Below are positions 51,001-64,000 of a DNA stretch of 64,000 nt, one piece after another; positions within the stretch are counted from its first letter, which is position 1, and each line of letters opens with the position of its first letter. The notes beneath the pieces are model-generated. The model ran no database searches. It worked only from the letters and a program-made list of their open reading frames with translations, and was not told where the DNA came from. Both the position numbers and the translations under genes were made by a program. This DNA comes from Synchiropus splendidus (Eukaryota > Chordata > Actinopteri > Syngnathiformes > Callionymidae). The stretch covers positions 12,846,001-12,910,000 of the forward strand of contig NC_071340.1 of the NCBI RefSeq assembly GCF_027744825.2, given 5' to 3'.

Positions 51001-51392
51001 CAGTCCACCTCAGTCCAGTGTTAGTTCATACAGCACCTTTTGCAAACCAGGTCCAGAGTGTGAATCTTTGCCGATGATACTGCCGTCATCACCATGTAAA
51101 TGCTCCACTATCCTCGATGTAGGATGGTAACTGAGTTCACAATGACAGTAGATGAAAATCACCAAGGATCGCAGAAAAGAACCATCTGGAATGGCTTAAA
51201 AACCAAACATACCCTTCTGCTCTGCTTCCTGATCGCCATACTACAGGAGGAATGGAGGGTCATTCAGAACGCAGAGTAGCAGATGGCCATAAAAACACGA
51301 GTGCGTTAATCACATGAAATAAAGAAATATTACGAAATATTAAGACCTAAGACTGACTACAGTTTACTCATTTCTACCAGAATAATATAAAA

Positions 51393-51423
51393 AAAAAAAA
51401 AATATATATATATATATATATAA
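51393..51423. repeat. poly-A then (TA)n microsatellite
   Basis: A run of A from about 51390 leads into a TA run to 51423. Confidence 0.9.
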
Positions 51424-54108
51424 TAAATATAATCACATAGCAGGTAGTAATTTTATTTTTATGACCCAAGCCCCATTAAATAAGACCATTTTTGCGCTTG
51501 GGTAGTGCTTGTATTTCTCTGAACGCGCCCGGAAGCAAACTATGAAGCAAGCAATCTGTGACTCAAAGTAGCATACCCCGACAGTTGGCTCCTGTTTTAG
51601 ACTGCACATGCAGACTTAGTAATTTGGACGCAAACTGTCGCACCCCTCCCAGAGCAAACTGGGATCTTAGAAAATCTGGCCCAATGTCTCCATCACAGCG
51701 ACTTTAAACACATTGCTAAATGGCATCTTACAGCAGAGTAAAAGGATGGAATGAGGTCGTGCATGTATACCGATGTGGGATCGCTGACAAAAATGCCAGG
51801 GTGCGTCTGTATCTTTGGCACATTACCACGTGCATTTAGATTTATGCGGAGGAATGCCTCACAACCCTTCAGCACTTTCACCACTTTCACACCAAATGAG
51901 CAGCCTGCCAGACACTGCAAATGGAGGGAGCAGCTAAGCATCTGTGCAAATGATAGCGGTCTGTACGCTGATGATTTCCCATCAGCTTGAAATTAATTCC
52001 AGAGAATAATGACAACTCCAGGGAAGTCCAGGATTGAGAGATCAAACATTGGTACATTTTTTGCTTTAGAAGAGGAAAGGGAAACAGAGGTGGTGAAAGC
52101 GGCACGTGATTTGGAGTGCGGTGATGAATGACCCTCTGCACTTCAGTGAGCAGATGAACCAGGAAACAGCATCAACATTATCATAACCTGAAAGACCCAG
52201 TCACACCAGCGCGCCTCAGACAAGCGTGCGTGACCACGTTGGTGTGTAGGTGTGGGCATGTGGAGCGGAGAATGGGGGCGGAGGTTTGGAAGTGGGAAGA
52301 TTTATGGCGCCGGCGTGGAATCTTCTGCCGCGTTCCCCACGTCCCCTCTGTGTTTCCTCCCATTCAGGTGCAAATGAGGTGGCTGATAATGACCATATTA
52401 TTTATCATAATGGGAGCGTGGCAAGTGTTGGTCGTGCCTGGTGATGTCTCGCAGCGGCTGATGGAGTTTCCTCTTCAGACCACTGTCAACATGCAGAGTC
52501 GGCTAATTATGGCAGCTATTGTTCTAAAAATCCACTCTTAATGAATTCATTCAGTTTTTTTTAGGCTCAAATAATTTCTTTATTTAAAGAATTTTCTTCA
52601 ACTTTTAATGCTGGAGTATTATTTTGCCCATAAAAGGTCATCTTAATGAAACTTCAATGTGTTGTACTAAATTTCCACAGCATGACTCAAATATAATTTC
52701 AATATAATTTAAGTTTTCATTGGGCATTATTCAGTTGTCTTGATTTAAATTTTCTTACATTTTCTTTTTGCAATTAAGGCAAATATTTCTTGAATTTAAG
52801 TATTATCATTAACGTAATTTTATGGGAAATTTGTTCATAATTCAGTCTTTTTTTTCCCGTTTCTTTTTTGATTTATTTGAATGACGATAAACAAGTAAAC
52901 AAGATAAACGATAACAGATTGTATCCTATAAAAAATAATAATTATAACAAAATGAATCGCTTAACTGTATATTGAAGGGCACGTAATAAGAAATAAATCC
53001 ATTTTTATACACCCCCATGAATTCAACAGCGCGATTCAGAATTTAATCATTTCATATTAGTTGCTTGATTTCCCTATTGTGTCTTTCATAACTAGTTTAA
53101 ATTAACTTTTTTTATTTTGTGACTGAATATACATAACTCATAGAGCTGTCTAGCTTTGCTGTTCACTTCAGTTTACACCTTTCCATGTCTGGAAGAATGA
53201 TAACTTCTGAGCCTCCTCTTCACAAACAAAGCAGTATTTCAGAAGGCAACCAGGAGTAAAGTCAGTGTGTCGAGAAACTCTCCCAAACCTAAATGAAAAG
53301 AAAGAAAAATATCCAATGAAACTGGAGACAGAAAGTAAAAGAGGCTTCTGCCATTCACTTGTAAGAGAGGATGAACAGCTCACAACACTGACCCTGACCA
53401 CTGTAGTTACCATCAGTGACAGTGCCCTTTCAAAAAAAAAGCAAAGACAAAGTCAAACAGTTGACAGTCTGGCATCCGGCGTTCATTCAGAACCAAATAT
53501 AATTGAGTTATCATTGGTCACAGTGGAGAAAATATCAGAACAAAACGACAATGTTTAATTGAGAGTATGAATATTAAATCAAAGTTAAGTGCACCCTGAG
53601 GACACAAAGCTTGTAGTCACAAATGGATTTCACACAACATAAATACTTAACTGAGGCACTATAAATAGTCAAAACAGTCCTCCCTGTTCCGCTGCACATT
53701 CTCATGCATCTATTTTACATTCCCCACCGCATCTCAAGTGTTTACAGACCCACGAAGATTAGACGCGCTGAAGCACAGGCTCATCAATAGATATTAACTA
53801 GTACAGAAGCAGGTGTCGAATGGAAACGTTTGCCATGATCCATGACCATCACAGTTGGGGTGAGAGTTCAAAGGAAGTTTCCTGACAGGGAAAACAAAAC
53901 GCTGCAAGCCATGTTGGTCCTGAGGTCTCATTTATTTTCCTTTGCATGCTGTGTTTCATGAAGTCATGTTCTGCAGTTTTTGCTTGGACATTAAGAAGCA
54001 GAGTAGTCGGGATCCACCAAAATTGAAACATACAATTTCATGATACAATAAAATTCAGAACCTTTCGACGGGTGCAGAAGCGTGATTATTTGTGACTCAC
54101 TAGCTTAC

Positions 54109-54174
54109 CACGCTGGTCGGCCTCCTGCAGCTCTCCCAGGTTCTGAACGAAGATCACAGTATTGCACATCAACG
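54109..54174 (-). other. candidate alternative unc5c exon with donor
   Basis: On the minus strand a frame starting MTLMCNTVIFVQ continues as NLGELQEADQR with GC-ending codons and stops at a good donor (CGTG|gtaagc). It ends with one base of a codon, the phase needed to join unc5c exon 2, and the junction would read VRDDDD with no stop. An acceptor-like CGTTCAG is inside at 54143, which would make a 34-base micro-exon. It does not resemble the known UNC5C signal peptide, so this is only a candidate. Confidence 0.2.
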
Positions 54175-56299
54175 TCATGACATTATTGGTTACTCATGCA
54201 CTGTATATGCTGCCAGCAAGTACAGTTATATTGTCATATTTCTCTTTCTACCTTAGTTTTGGATCTGGATAAATAAATATTTAAGCAATAGTGTGACTGA
54301 AAAAAAACTAAACTTGAATGGAAAATACAGTAAAAAGACATCACTGCTTCAAACACTCCCACCGGCAGCGCCGCGACATCTGCGCAAAGTTTCAGAACAA
54401 AGTCAACCACAAAATCAAAGTCTGACATGCAGCTGCTGAAAAAGAGAGGGAATCTATACGTTCCTCTAATTGTCACGTCTGATCAACCCGACACAATAAA
54501 CCATGTACAAATCCACATTTGAGTGAATAGAAATATCCAGACATGAAAGGAAACACTTAGTGAGGCCAATTCCCCGGCTGCACACCTTGTTGGTTTTGTT
54601 ATCGTCAGCAGAAACCCCAGGCTTCCGCTGATGTTTGATGTCTGTGATAAGATGAAAATTAGATGCTGCTCAACAAACAGTCTGAGCCGAAAAGTGTTTA
54701 CCAAAAAGAAATGAAAGAGAGACGGCGCAAACTCCTCGGCCAAGCTAATGGATATCTGATCTAGGAATAGCATTTTCAGTTCAGTTCGACTTATGTTATA
54801 GAAGTATGGCACCCGAGGCGCCAACATGTTGAGAGAGAGGCCCCAGAAGTCCAGAAAAGGACTTTTACGAAGCAATAGGTTTGAACAAACAGCAAAGAGC
54901 ACGGCAAGGCGGAGGTAATGTCAAAATGAAGTGGGTTGAATTAACATAAAGTGTTCGGCCAGTATCCCTGACTCACCTGGCTCTCGTGTGTCTGAGCATG
55001 AACTTGTCCCTTTGATTCTTCGCTTGCATGCGAAGCAAAGGACATAGTTCTATACTGCGTCTCACTTCTTACCATCTGCCTGGCTTCTCGCCCCCACTGA
55101 GCACCTCACCCCCATTCTGCCGCGTCTTATCATGCCTCCAAAAATGACCAGTACACCATGCTCTGCTGTAAAACAATAGCCTGACACTTGCTGCGTTTCA
55201 GTTTGAACCGCATATAACTAACATAAATTAATCCAAAGATAATAAATTCAATGATTTTGGAATTAAAATGATGACATAATATGTTTTTCAATATCTTCAA
55301 CAAACAAGTCAGTCAAGGTTTTGAAATATAGTTATGGATTTTGTCTCAAAAGTGCATCTTCAGTGTGTCTTATTCACAGCCATTAATAGCTTAGAAATGG
55401 CTTATATGTTTGTCAATACTTAGTAATAAAGTTTTAAACCATTTCATGATTTACTTTGGTTTAATATATGAGAAAAAAATGCAGTACAGTTCCAAATATC
55501 TTTCAGTTCAGTTCTGCAACTAATAGACTTTAAAGTTAAACTAAACTATCTGCTTTGGTTGCAGTATAGTTGCGATGCCACTCGGCAACACATTTGGCTT
55601 CCAGAGCAACTCTGCTTCCTCTTGCCAGAGACTCAAACTGCCAAATTACCAACTCCGCCGGACTAAATACAAAAACACATGCAGGCAGATTGACACACAA
55701 CAATTCACACATTTCTCTCTCAGGCAAGTGGATGCACGCGGACCTACACACCTCCAGCCTCCGTGACCCGTGCTGGTTTGTGAGCCATCTGTTCATTTAT
55801 TTCGGAGAACAAACACACCTGACAGTGCTGAGGAGCTGCTAAGTCCATTTCACTGTTCACTGAGCAGCGCAATTGAGTCGACGAGATGGAGGGATAAGCT
55901 GGAACAAAAACTTAACGCACCCCTGGGGGAATTGGAGATCGAGAACCACTGTTCCTGTCCAAAGCCATTTCACTGAGATTCAGAAGACTGTATCTTCCAG
56001 ACACTGTCATCTCACCAGATTCAATATTACGCAGCCATATTGCCTCAAGTGAAACGGAATCCTTGCTTTGGCAAAGTCGCGGATGCAAATGGTGAGACCT
56101 GGAGGGACGTATGGTGAATGAAATGTTCACTGTCTGTTAGCAATGCTGGTGCATCAGGCGGCCAAGTTCAGAACTTGGGAGGCCGTTGTTCCCTAGGACC
56201 TTTCTGTGAGGAGTCACACTCTGATTTCCTCCTAATGCCTACATGTCCTGCCATGGTGAGCAAGAGTTAAACTTTAGAGGTGGGGGAGGTGTTTTAGAC

Positions 56300-56930
56300 C
56301 AGGGGTTCTTAACCTTTTTGATCTCGGGGCCCACCTGTCCCAGTACAAATGGACCCGGGGCCCATTCAAGTAAAAGAACTGATTCATTACTCATGATTTC
56401 ATTTGTGATCAATAACCATATTTAATCTACTTACACGTAAACAAACTGAAACCTTGTGAAATGACATGAAACCATGTGATCATGGCAAAGATATTTATTA
56501 GTCATGGAAAAGCCCAACCAGCAGCAGAACCAGGTGCAAGTCATGTTTATCGAATTTACAAAAGAAAAAAAGGAAAAAATACTCTTGATACAAACTGCAT
56601 AAAATTCTGAAAAAAAACATATAATAAAACCATGTCTAATTATCATAAAATAAAAAAATGTATAAGATATAAGTGAAGTGTAAATAAAAGTATCGTCATA
56701 AAATGTTCAAATGAATTTTCAAAACAGCTTCAACAGGTGCTTTCATGAACAGTTTTTACTGTTGAAGGGGGGCGACATCACTTTCTTTATCAAGAACTTC
56801 TCCATAATTTTTAACCATCACAGATTTGCAGCTGTCAAGTCAAAGCTGTGACACACTACTGCCACCATACGTGGCTCATGTATTAAAACTGGGCGTCTCG
56901 TGGCCCTCACGGCCCAAAGGTGTTCAACAA
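56300..56930. mobile_element. hAT-type element remnant
   Basis: The left end, CAGGGGTTCTTAACC followed by TTTTTGA and GGGGCCCAC words, is a characteristic hAT/Charlie-type terminus. A matching right end is not clear; a degenerate GGCCCTCACGGCCCAAAGG near 56905 may be what is left. The right boundary is therefore an estimate. Confidence 0.5.
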
Positions 56931-58924
56931 AAAAATGCTTAAATGCTTAATGCTTACTGTTTTGGACAAAAGTCATGATCTCATACCCTGGCTTTAAGTA
57001 CCCCGATGGTGCAATGGTGTGAGCTGAACTCACTCTGCGCTTTCAGTGATAGAATCCCCAAAACCTGTTGGGTTTTTGCAGCCGAGACCATTCAAGGTTC
57101 TTATATATTTTAAGAAATGCTCTTACCTGGAGGTGATTTTGGATGCAGACACAGGCGACGACAGGAATCAGGCAAGAAAAGAAAGAGGAGAGAAAGACAA
57201 CATTTTGTTAGAATATCGAATGCTTCATTCTACAGTCTCATAAACAAAGAAAAACAGCTGCTCTCTGAACAGTCTATTCTGGGAACATGTCCGCCGCGAG
57301 TTAAATAATTCAAAGTGGAACAAAAGATTCGACTGAGACAAGGCAATTCAATGCACAATTTTATAAACCACTGCGTTTCCATGGAGCGAGACAAGACGTT
57401 AAAGCGGAAATCTATGACGCCTACCGATTTCACCATCAGATGGGAGTTGGCCGAATGCGCGAGCCGAACAAGGCTCACTGGGACGTGGACAAAGCCAATG
57501 AGGCAACGTCTTGTTTGAACCAATCAGGGGTGATGAGACACAGGGGCACTGGCACGGAGCGTAATTGCTCCGTCTGACTTGTGACAGAACTCAGATGCGT
57601 TTTGTTTCTGTCAGGCGAGTGCAGACGGTGGAAAGTCAGAGTGGAAAAATAAATACTGATAAATAATGCGACAAAGAAAAGTAGGCTGCGTTTGAGAACG
57701 CGGGAGTCGAACACAGACACTTGAGAGTCTGTCTGAAGTGAGACAAATGGGCTGTGTTTTCCAACCAGACATTCGGAGCAAACTGAGAAATTCACACACT
57801 TTTTCTCGTCCCCCCTTCAGAATATTTACTTCCTTCCTCAGCTCCTCAAAATATTTCACACTTAATGTCATTGCACCCTCCCTCACTCAGCCGCCCCTGC
57901 AATCCCATCTCTGCCTCCGTTTATTTACTCACTCGCTCATTCAACACTCACTACTGGTTTTCCATTTCTTTGATCTCAGCATGAATGGTTCTAAATAATA
58001 CCCAACACTTTTTTTTTAATGACTCAATCTTAGCCTGGCTGTGATGGCATGAGATATCAGAGTTGTTGCTCTCAGAAAAATGGTGATTTTTTTTTTACCA
58101 TTTGACCTCATCCATGTTCATGTTAACGTGGACCATATAGCAGACTCCGTCCTCAAGGTTCTTGCACAGACATTCACATGCCAATCTGAAAAGATGTGCA
58201 CACACTTGTCTGCAGGCAAAACAGAATATGATCAGAAAGAAAAAAGCCACTTGTTTGAGATGGAAGGCGTCTTGCAAGCCAAGTTTCCTTTTTTTTTATA
58301 CAGGAATAAAAATAAAAATAAAAATAAAAATGTATACAATTAGGTTTCAAACATATCTTACAAGAGCTCTAAATAATAGTAGGTGGCTCAAATACAAAAT
58401 TCAAAAAGTAATATAAAGAATACTAGAAACAAGATCATAAGGAAGCAAAGATTTTAATGTCCTTGACTCATCTGAAACCTCCCAAAAAATCAAATACAGA
58501 AGCACAGGTCTTGCAAGTATTTGGACACCAACCACAGAAATGCTTTATGATATCGCCCACCACTGAAATTCTCAACCATCGTGCCAACTATTGACTCTTC
58601 AATAAATATAAATTCTATTTGGCTGGAGACTTGTGTTGAATCTTGGCTATTGTGCGGAGTTTGACCCCGCTGGTTTACAGTACTGAAAAAGTTCTGTTGC
58701 AAATTCTGAAAAATTGAGAGATACGCTTCGTGATCTTCGAAGAGCGGAAGGTGAAGCCATGCTCCACAGACCAAGGATAGATACGTCCACATTAGAATTC
58801 AGACATTAACATCTGTGAAGTGTGTGTTGAGTTCTCTGATCAAAGTGTGTTGACAGAGTGAGAGGTCAGCACAGGCGCTTTAACAAAGCCAGAAAGAGGG
58901 CACCCGGAAAACACACAAGCAAAC

Positions 58925-58944
58925 ACTCACACACACACACACAC
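58925..58944 (+). repeat. (CA)n microsatellite
   Basis: A short CA run of about ten units. Confidence 0.9.
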
Positions 58945-59395
58945 CTGTCTACAATTACACAGCTTTGCACGCAACTGCTCAGTTGCAGACCCACAGAGAC
59001 AGTCAAAGTGTCTGTCTTACTGTCTGCTCATCCTGCTGTGCCGTGTGCTTTCGGAGCCATTGGACATCTTAATGGAGCCACTTTACTGTGCGCTCAAAGG
59101 CATTGTCGACCGCTTACAACGGACACAGACACAGAAGCATAAATTCCTAAATACACAAACAACAGCTGGACGGGTACAAAGCACCGCTCACAGTGGGAAT
59201 CTCAGACTCCCCTATGATGATGGCAGTAAGGACTTCAGTGTTGACTTCAATATGAATGCCACTTTCTGAAGCGCCCTTTTGAAAGTCAGCTTTCGTTGTG
59301 ATCCATGGCATTGCAACGAAAAAACATTTTTTTAATAGAAGTTGTTGTTTAATATTATACTGTTGAATATACATATACTTGAAATGGGAATCATT

Positions 59396-59724
<329 letters not shown>

Positions 59725-60368
59725 TCCTATATGTTTCCACAAAATCTGTTTTTTTTTCATTTGAAAATTAAAGTAGATAAAATTCCAAATTTGCTGATGC
59801 TAAACTGTGTACATTATGGGCAGGACGCCCTGAGAAGGAAATGAAAGCTCTTCAACTGTGGGAATTGTTAGACAGCTGTTGCCAACTGTAGACGTTGACT
59901 CAGGCCCCTGACCCATCCATGACTAACACATGCTTTCACAACGTCACAGTAAAGCCTCAGATTCCTCACCGATCGATCAGCTACGTGTGTGTGTGTGTGT
60001 CTCACATGGACAGGGAAAAGAAGCAGCACGCTTGGCGGTAGGTCCATTTTAGCATTAGGGGTCCAATCTGCGCGACCTCTGGGTATAAACACATACTGAA
60101 GTACCTGCTTCCAAGTCGCGGCACACACACACAGCGCAGCAAGCTCCGGGCCATACCGGGGCAGTCTGTGATTGGGTCTAATGACCTCACAAACAAAGGG
60201 CCTTTCAGGTCTGTGTAGCCGCGCTAGCGCCACACTGGGATGCTCTTCAACTCCCACAGGAAGTTGTTAGGAGCAACATTTGCCCTGGTCATCAGCCGTT
60301 GAAAAGGTTCCAAAAATCAGGAAGTCATCAGGCGCTGATTACCGCCATAATGCCATGTCAAGCGCACT

Positions 60369-60370
<2 letters not shown>

Positions 60371-60402
<32 letters not shown>
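60371..60402 (+). repeat. (GT)n microsatellite
   Basis: A perfect GT run of about 32 bases. Confidence 0.95.
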
Positions 60403-60406
<4 letters not shown>

Positions 60407-61560
60407 ATAAAATGAAATCTGCCACGTCAACAATCCAAACCCTCAAAAGCAGCTCATACCACTAACTCTTTTCTCGGCCTCATGACAACTTAGTCAGGCG
60501 TGAGTCGACGCACACAGACTCACCCAGCGAGTCTAACTTCTCAAATCCCTGACAAAAACTTGTCAAATGGATGATCCTGAGTCGAGTCTTCACAGATCAC
60601 CCACCTATCAATCACTCATGTTTTTTTTTTTTTTTTTCTATGAAACAGCTGTCTGAACAAAGCATGAAAAGACCTGGAGGTACCAACGCAGGAGAGCCAC
60701 ACTTGTCACCGTGTGCTGTGAGGACTGACTCGTCAATCATGTTTCGTTTTGTCCCGTGTCTGTCATGGTTTTAGCAGGTTCACACTGACTTGGGCTCCAT
60801 GCAGAGAGGCGCCTGACTAAGGAATGTTCTCCCAGTTTACATGATGCACCTCTGTGACAAAGGCTGCCACTGAAGCTCGTGCAGATGCGCATCACCTAGT
60901 CCGAACTGTACTCGAGCTACTTGGTTACATGTAGGTCTAATTTCATTTCTCACCCCCCGAAAACTATAGCTTGGTTCTGAGGGCTGTCCAGTTTGAAGTG
61001 CCCTCCGATGACAAAGTGAGAGGTGAGAGAACTGCACTTCATGATGTCACGTGACATTAAGGACAACGTAAGCGTCATTAGTTGCTGTGTTGTGTGTTTT
61101 GTTAACTGTACATTGAGTGTTCCAGACGTTATGCAAATGGCATCTCCAGAGTTTTTTTCACCTCTTGTGTCGGTGCTGATAATCGTACTTTGTTTGGTGA
61201 ACCAAAGGAGGAGAAGCTGTCAGAGGTATGTCGACATTAACGTTAGCCTGGATTGTTCAGTTTGTCGGACACATATGAGGAGAAAGTAAACAAACGGAAG
61301 AGTAGTCCGTGTTACTATAATGTCTCAACCATTGTTTTTAAGTAATGTCATTCAATTCATACTTTGGTATCCTCCAAATCTTAGGCACACAACACTTACT
61401 ACTTCAATTGTTTGCACTGTCATTGTGAACTTAACACTTGTGTTTTTGTTGATCATGTTGTTTTTGTTATTCATGTTGTATTTTATACATAGTTCAATAT
61501 CATATACGTCACAGCACAGGCTGCAGTATGCAGTGCATGAGGCAGCATTGGCAATAAATT

Positions 61561-62375
61561 TACCTTATCTTCTTTATCTTATCTTACCCTACCGTACCTT
61601 ACCTTACCTTACCTTAAACGTACATTACATTACCTTACTAACCCCACCTTACCTTACCCTACCTTACCTTACTAACCCTACCTTACCTTACCCTACCTTA
61701 CCTTAAACGTACCTTACCTTACCTTACCTTAAACGTACCTTACCTTACCTTACCTTATGCTACCTTACCTTACCTTACCTTACTAACCCCACCTTACCTT
61801 ACCCTACCTTACCTTACTAACCCTACCTTACCTTACGCTACATTACCTTACCTTACCTTAAACGTACCTAACCCTACCTTACCTTACGCTACCTTACCTT
61901 ATCTTACCTTAAATGTACCTTACCTTACCTTACCTTAAACGTACCTAACCCTACCTTACCTTACGCTACCTTACCTTATCTTACCTTAAACGTACCTTAC
62001 CTTACCTTACGCTACCTTACCTTAAACGTACCTTACCTTACCTTACCTTACGCTACCTTACCGTAAACGTACCTTACCTTACCTTACCTTACTAACCCCA
62101 CCTTACCTTACCCTACCTTACCTTACTAACCCTACCGTACCTTACCCTACCTTACCTTACCTTACCCTACCTTACCTTACTAACCCTACCTTACCTTACC
62201 CTACCTTACCTTACCTTACTAACCCTACCTTACCTTATCTTACCTTACTAACCCTACCTTACCTTACCCTACCTTACCTTACCTTACCTTAAACGTACTG
62301 TACCTTACCTTACCTTACCTTAATTTAAACGTACCTTACCTTACCCTACTTTACCTTACCTTAAACGTACCTTAC
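61561..62375 (+). repeat. degenerate pentameric satellite (ACCTT)n, 0.8 kb
   Basis: The basic unit is ACCTT (TTACC). It is broken at intervals by AAACGT, ACGCT and ACTAACCCT variants, giving higher-order units such as three ACCTT plus AAACGT, and ACTAACCCTACC plus two ACCTT. Just before it is GGCAATAAATTTACC, an AATAAA-containing sequence like a retroelement tail, which may have seeded the array. The open frame over its left end is not a gene. Confidence 0.96.
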
Positions 62376-64000
62376 AAAAATTAGTGATAGGGGGAGAATT
62401 GCGATTGGCCCTTGGTCAAGCTATCCTCCAGGTTGTGTAGAGGATTTCGAGTTTCTATCCCGTGGTCGGACTAAGCTGTTGACATGAACGTAGTCGGACT
62501 AACACACTAATTTGGTTCTGATGCAACCGTGTCTTCAGTTGTCGCCTTCCTTGTTTCCTTTCCTGCAGGGCTCTTTGCGTGTGCTGTGTTAGGATGGCAA
62601 CACACGATGTAGACAAACCAATTAAATAAAGCTTAAACGGCCGAATTCTAATTAGCACGTCTGGGTGCTTGTGGAAGCCTCTTATGAGGCAGAATTTGAT
62701 GAGCTTGAACTTTATTCAAATGATATTCTCAAAAATCAGATCTGCTCTTCAGTGGCCCTGAAAAAAAAATCCACTGTTTATCCATGTTTAATTGAGCTAC
62801 TTGACAGTGGATGTGTGTGGCTCACAGAAGAGAGTGAGGCGGCGGTGGGTCTCACCCGCCGCTGCCCCGCTTGTCTTGTCGGAGAGGAACGCTAAGCAAG
62901 GTTATTAATAAGAGTTTAAACTCTCATTTAGCACGCAGAGACGGTGGTGGTCATGGCCCGTCTTCACTCCCTCTGAGGCTGAGTAATATAAAGTTCATAG
63001 CTCAGTACTTTAATAGATGTTTTAATATCGCCAATGAGCTTCAGAGAGCATGAAATTATCTTTGAGTGAAGAATTAAAGTCTTATTGATTGTCTGTGCGG
63101 GTCTCACTACGCTGCAGACGAGTCAGAGCATGATGCGCTGACTCGGGGAGAGAGAAAGGGGGAAAGAATTTTCGTAATTTTCGATACGCAGACATTTGAA
63201 CCGTGGTTAATCACTTTGAGAGAAAACATAACACAACACAAACCCAAAACAGCTTCCATTAGCTAAATTAATAAGTGAACCAGACTCTGATCATTTTTCT
63301 CAGGTACTAAATGTTCCCCCTCGTAATTCGGCGTAACAAGAAATTGCAACTGCTTGTCCTAAATATTTAAATTGAACTTGTTAGCGTCTCTGCGAATTTG
63401 CCTGGAAGTCTTTGGACGGTCAAGCATTCATTCAGGAAAGTCTGAGCCACAACTCCAGACTGTCCTCTGTCCAGTTCTGAGTAAAGAAGCCTCACCTTTA
63501 CGAGAAGCATTGCAACGTTACTCATTTAGAAGCCCCAGTTCTGACAGAAGTCACACTTTCAAACAGTTTTCCTGGTATCCACCTAAATATAGATCTTCAA
63601 TTCTGCTCCGACTTTCATCCTTCATGTACGGGAGACCGCCTTTCTTCTATCTTCTCCTGCTCCCAGAGATACCCATTGCATTTTTATTAGTTTCACAGAG
63701 CAATAAACTCAGGTCTTGGTTTGGTTGGAGGTAGGAGGAAATTATTAGTTTCTCTCTAGGAAACACTCAGGTGAAATAAAGAAGGTCATGTATCTGGGCA
63801 CTGAGCAACACATGCAATCCCGTCACAGTTTGTACATGGTTTTAAATAGCATTACACAACGTGATTCTCAGGAGCCTATATTATATATTATTTATTTCAT
63901 ATTATATAATTTTCCTTTTTATTGTTTTTTTATTTATTTATCTCAAGGTAAAGAGTACTTTTATCTTAAAAAGTGAAAAAAATATATATTTTGCTTTAAG

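Noticed and set aside
59868..60257. 129-codon minus-strand open frame in a GC-richer patch, considered as unc5c exon 1
   Set aside because: It starts at GTG, has no signal peptide followed by a donor in the right phase, and includes a CA-repeat-encoded HTHTH run.
61320..61706. 128-codon plus-strand open frame
   Set aside because: The last third is the translated ACCTT satellite, and the rest is a hydrophobic string from T-rich DNA.
61561..62375. Interstitial telomere array
   Set aside because: The unit is ACCTT, not CCCTAA; only the spacer variants look telomeric.

Overview
The window looks like nuclear DNA from a teleost (ray-finned) fish. Evidence is the teleost-style repeats, AT and CA/GT microsatellites, GT-AG spliced exons and an intronless fish-type TRIM gene. 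It is almost entirely intronic sequence of one large minus-strand gene, the netrin receptor unc5c. Three coding exons can be placed to the base: exon 2 (31152..31388), exon 3 (17079..17222) and exon 4 (5561..5664). Their phases agree, and together they encode about 161 residues: the end of the N-terminal leader, all of the first Ig domain and the start of the second. Exon 1 (signal peptide) was not found and probably lies beyond position 64000. Exon 5 and the rest of the gene lie below position 1.

Layout from low to high coordinates: 1-5560 is the 5' part of intron 4, with two very long TA arrays. 5665-17078 is intron 3, holding a degenerate GTGGGGACC-type repeat and two small coding-like fragments. 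17223-31151 is intron 2. It contains a complete single-exon TRIM E3-ligase-type gene on the same strand (22899..24536) and, just downstream of it, a 727-bp DNA transposon with a TA target duplication. 31389-64000 is part of intron 1. It is rich in mobile elements: a solo LTR with a perfect 5-bp target duplication, two short terminal-inverted-repeat elements, hAT remnants, an 0.8-kb pentameric satellite, and duplicated long palindromes inside TA tracts. It also contains several unexplained coding-like stretches.

Functionally, unc5c encodes an axon-guidance receptor for netrin. The nested TRIM gene belongs to the large fish RING/B-box/B30.2 group associated with ubiquitin signalling and, for many members, innate immunity. 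Nothing suggests that the two genes act together; nesting in an intron is the usual result of retroposition or tandem gene spread. I see no strong case for a wholly new biological system. The best leads are the open frame ending in a poly(A) signal at 45311-45726, a frame-compatible candidate alternative exon near 54109, and other coding-like remnants in the introns. Exon identity is firm; repeat class names are from pattern recognition only.
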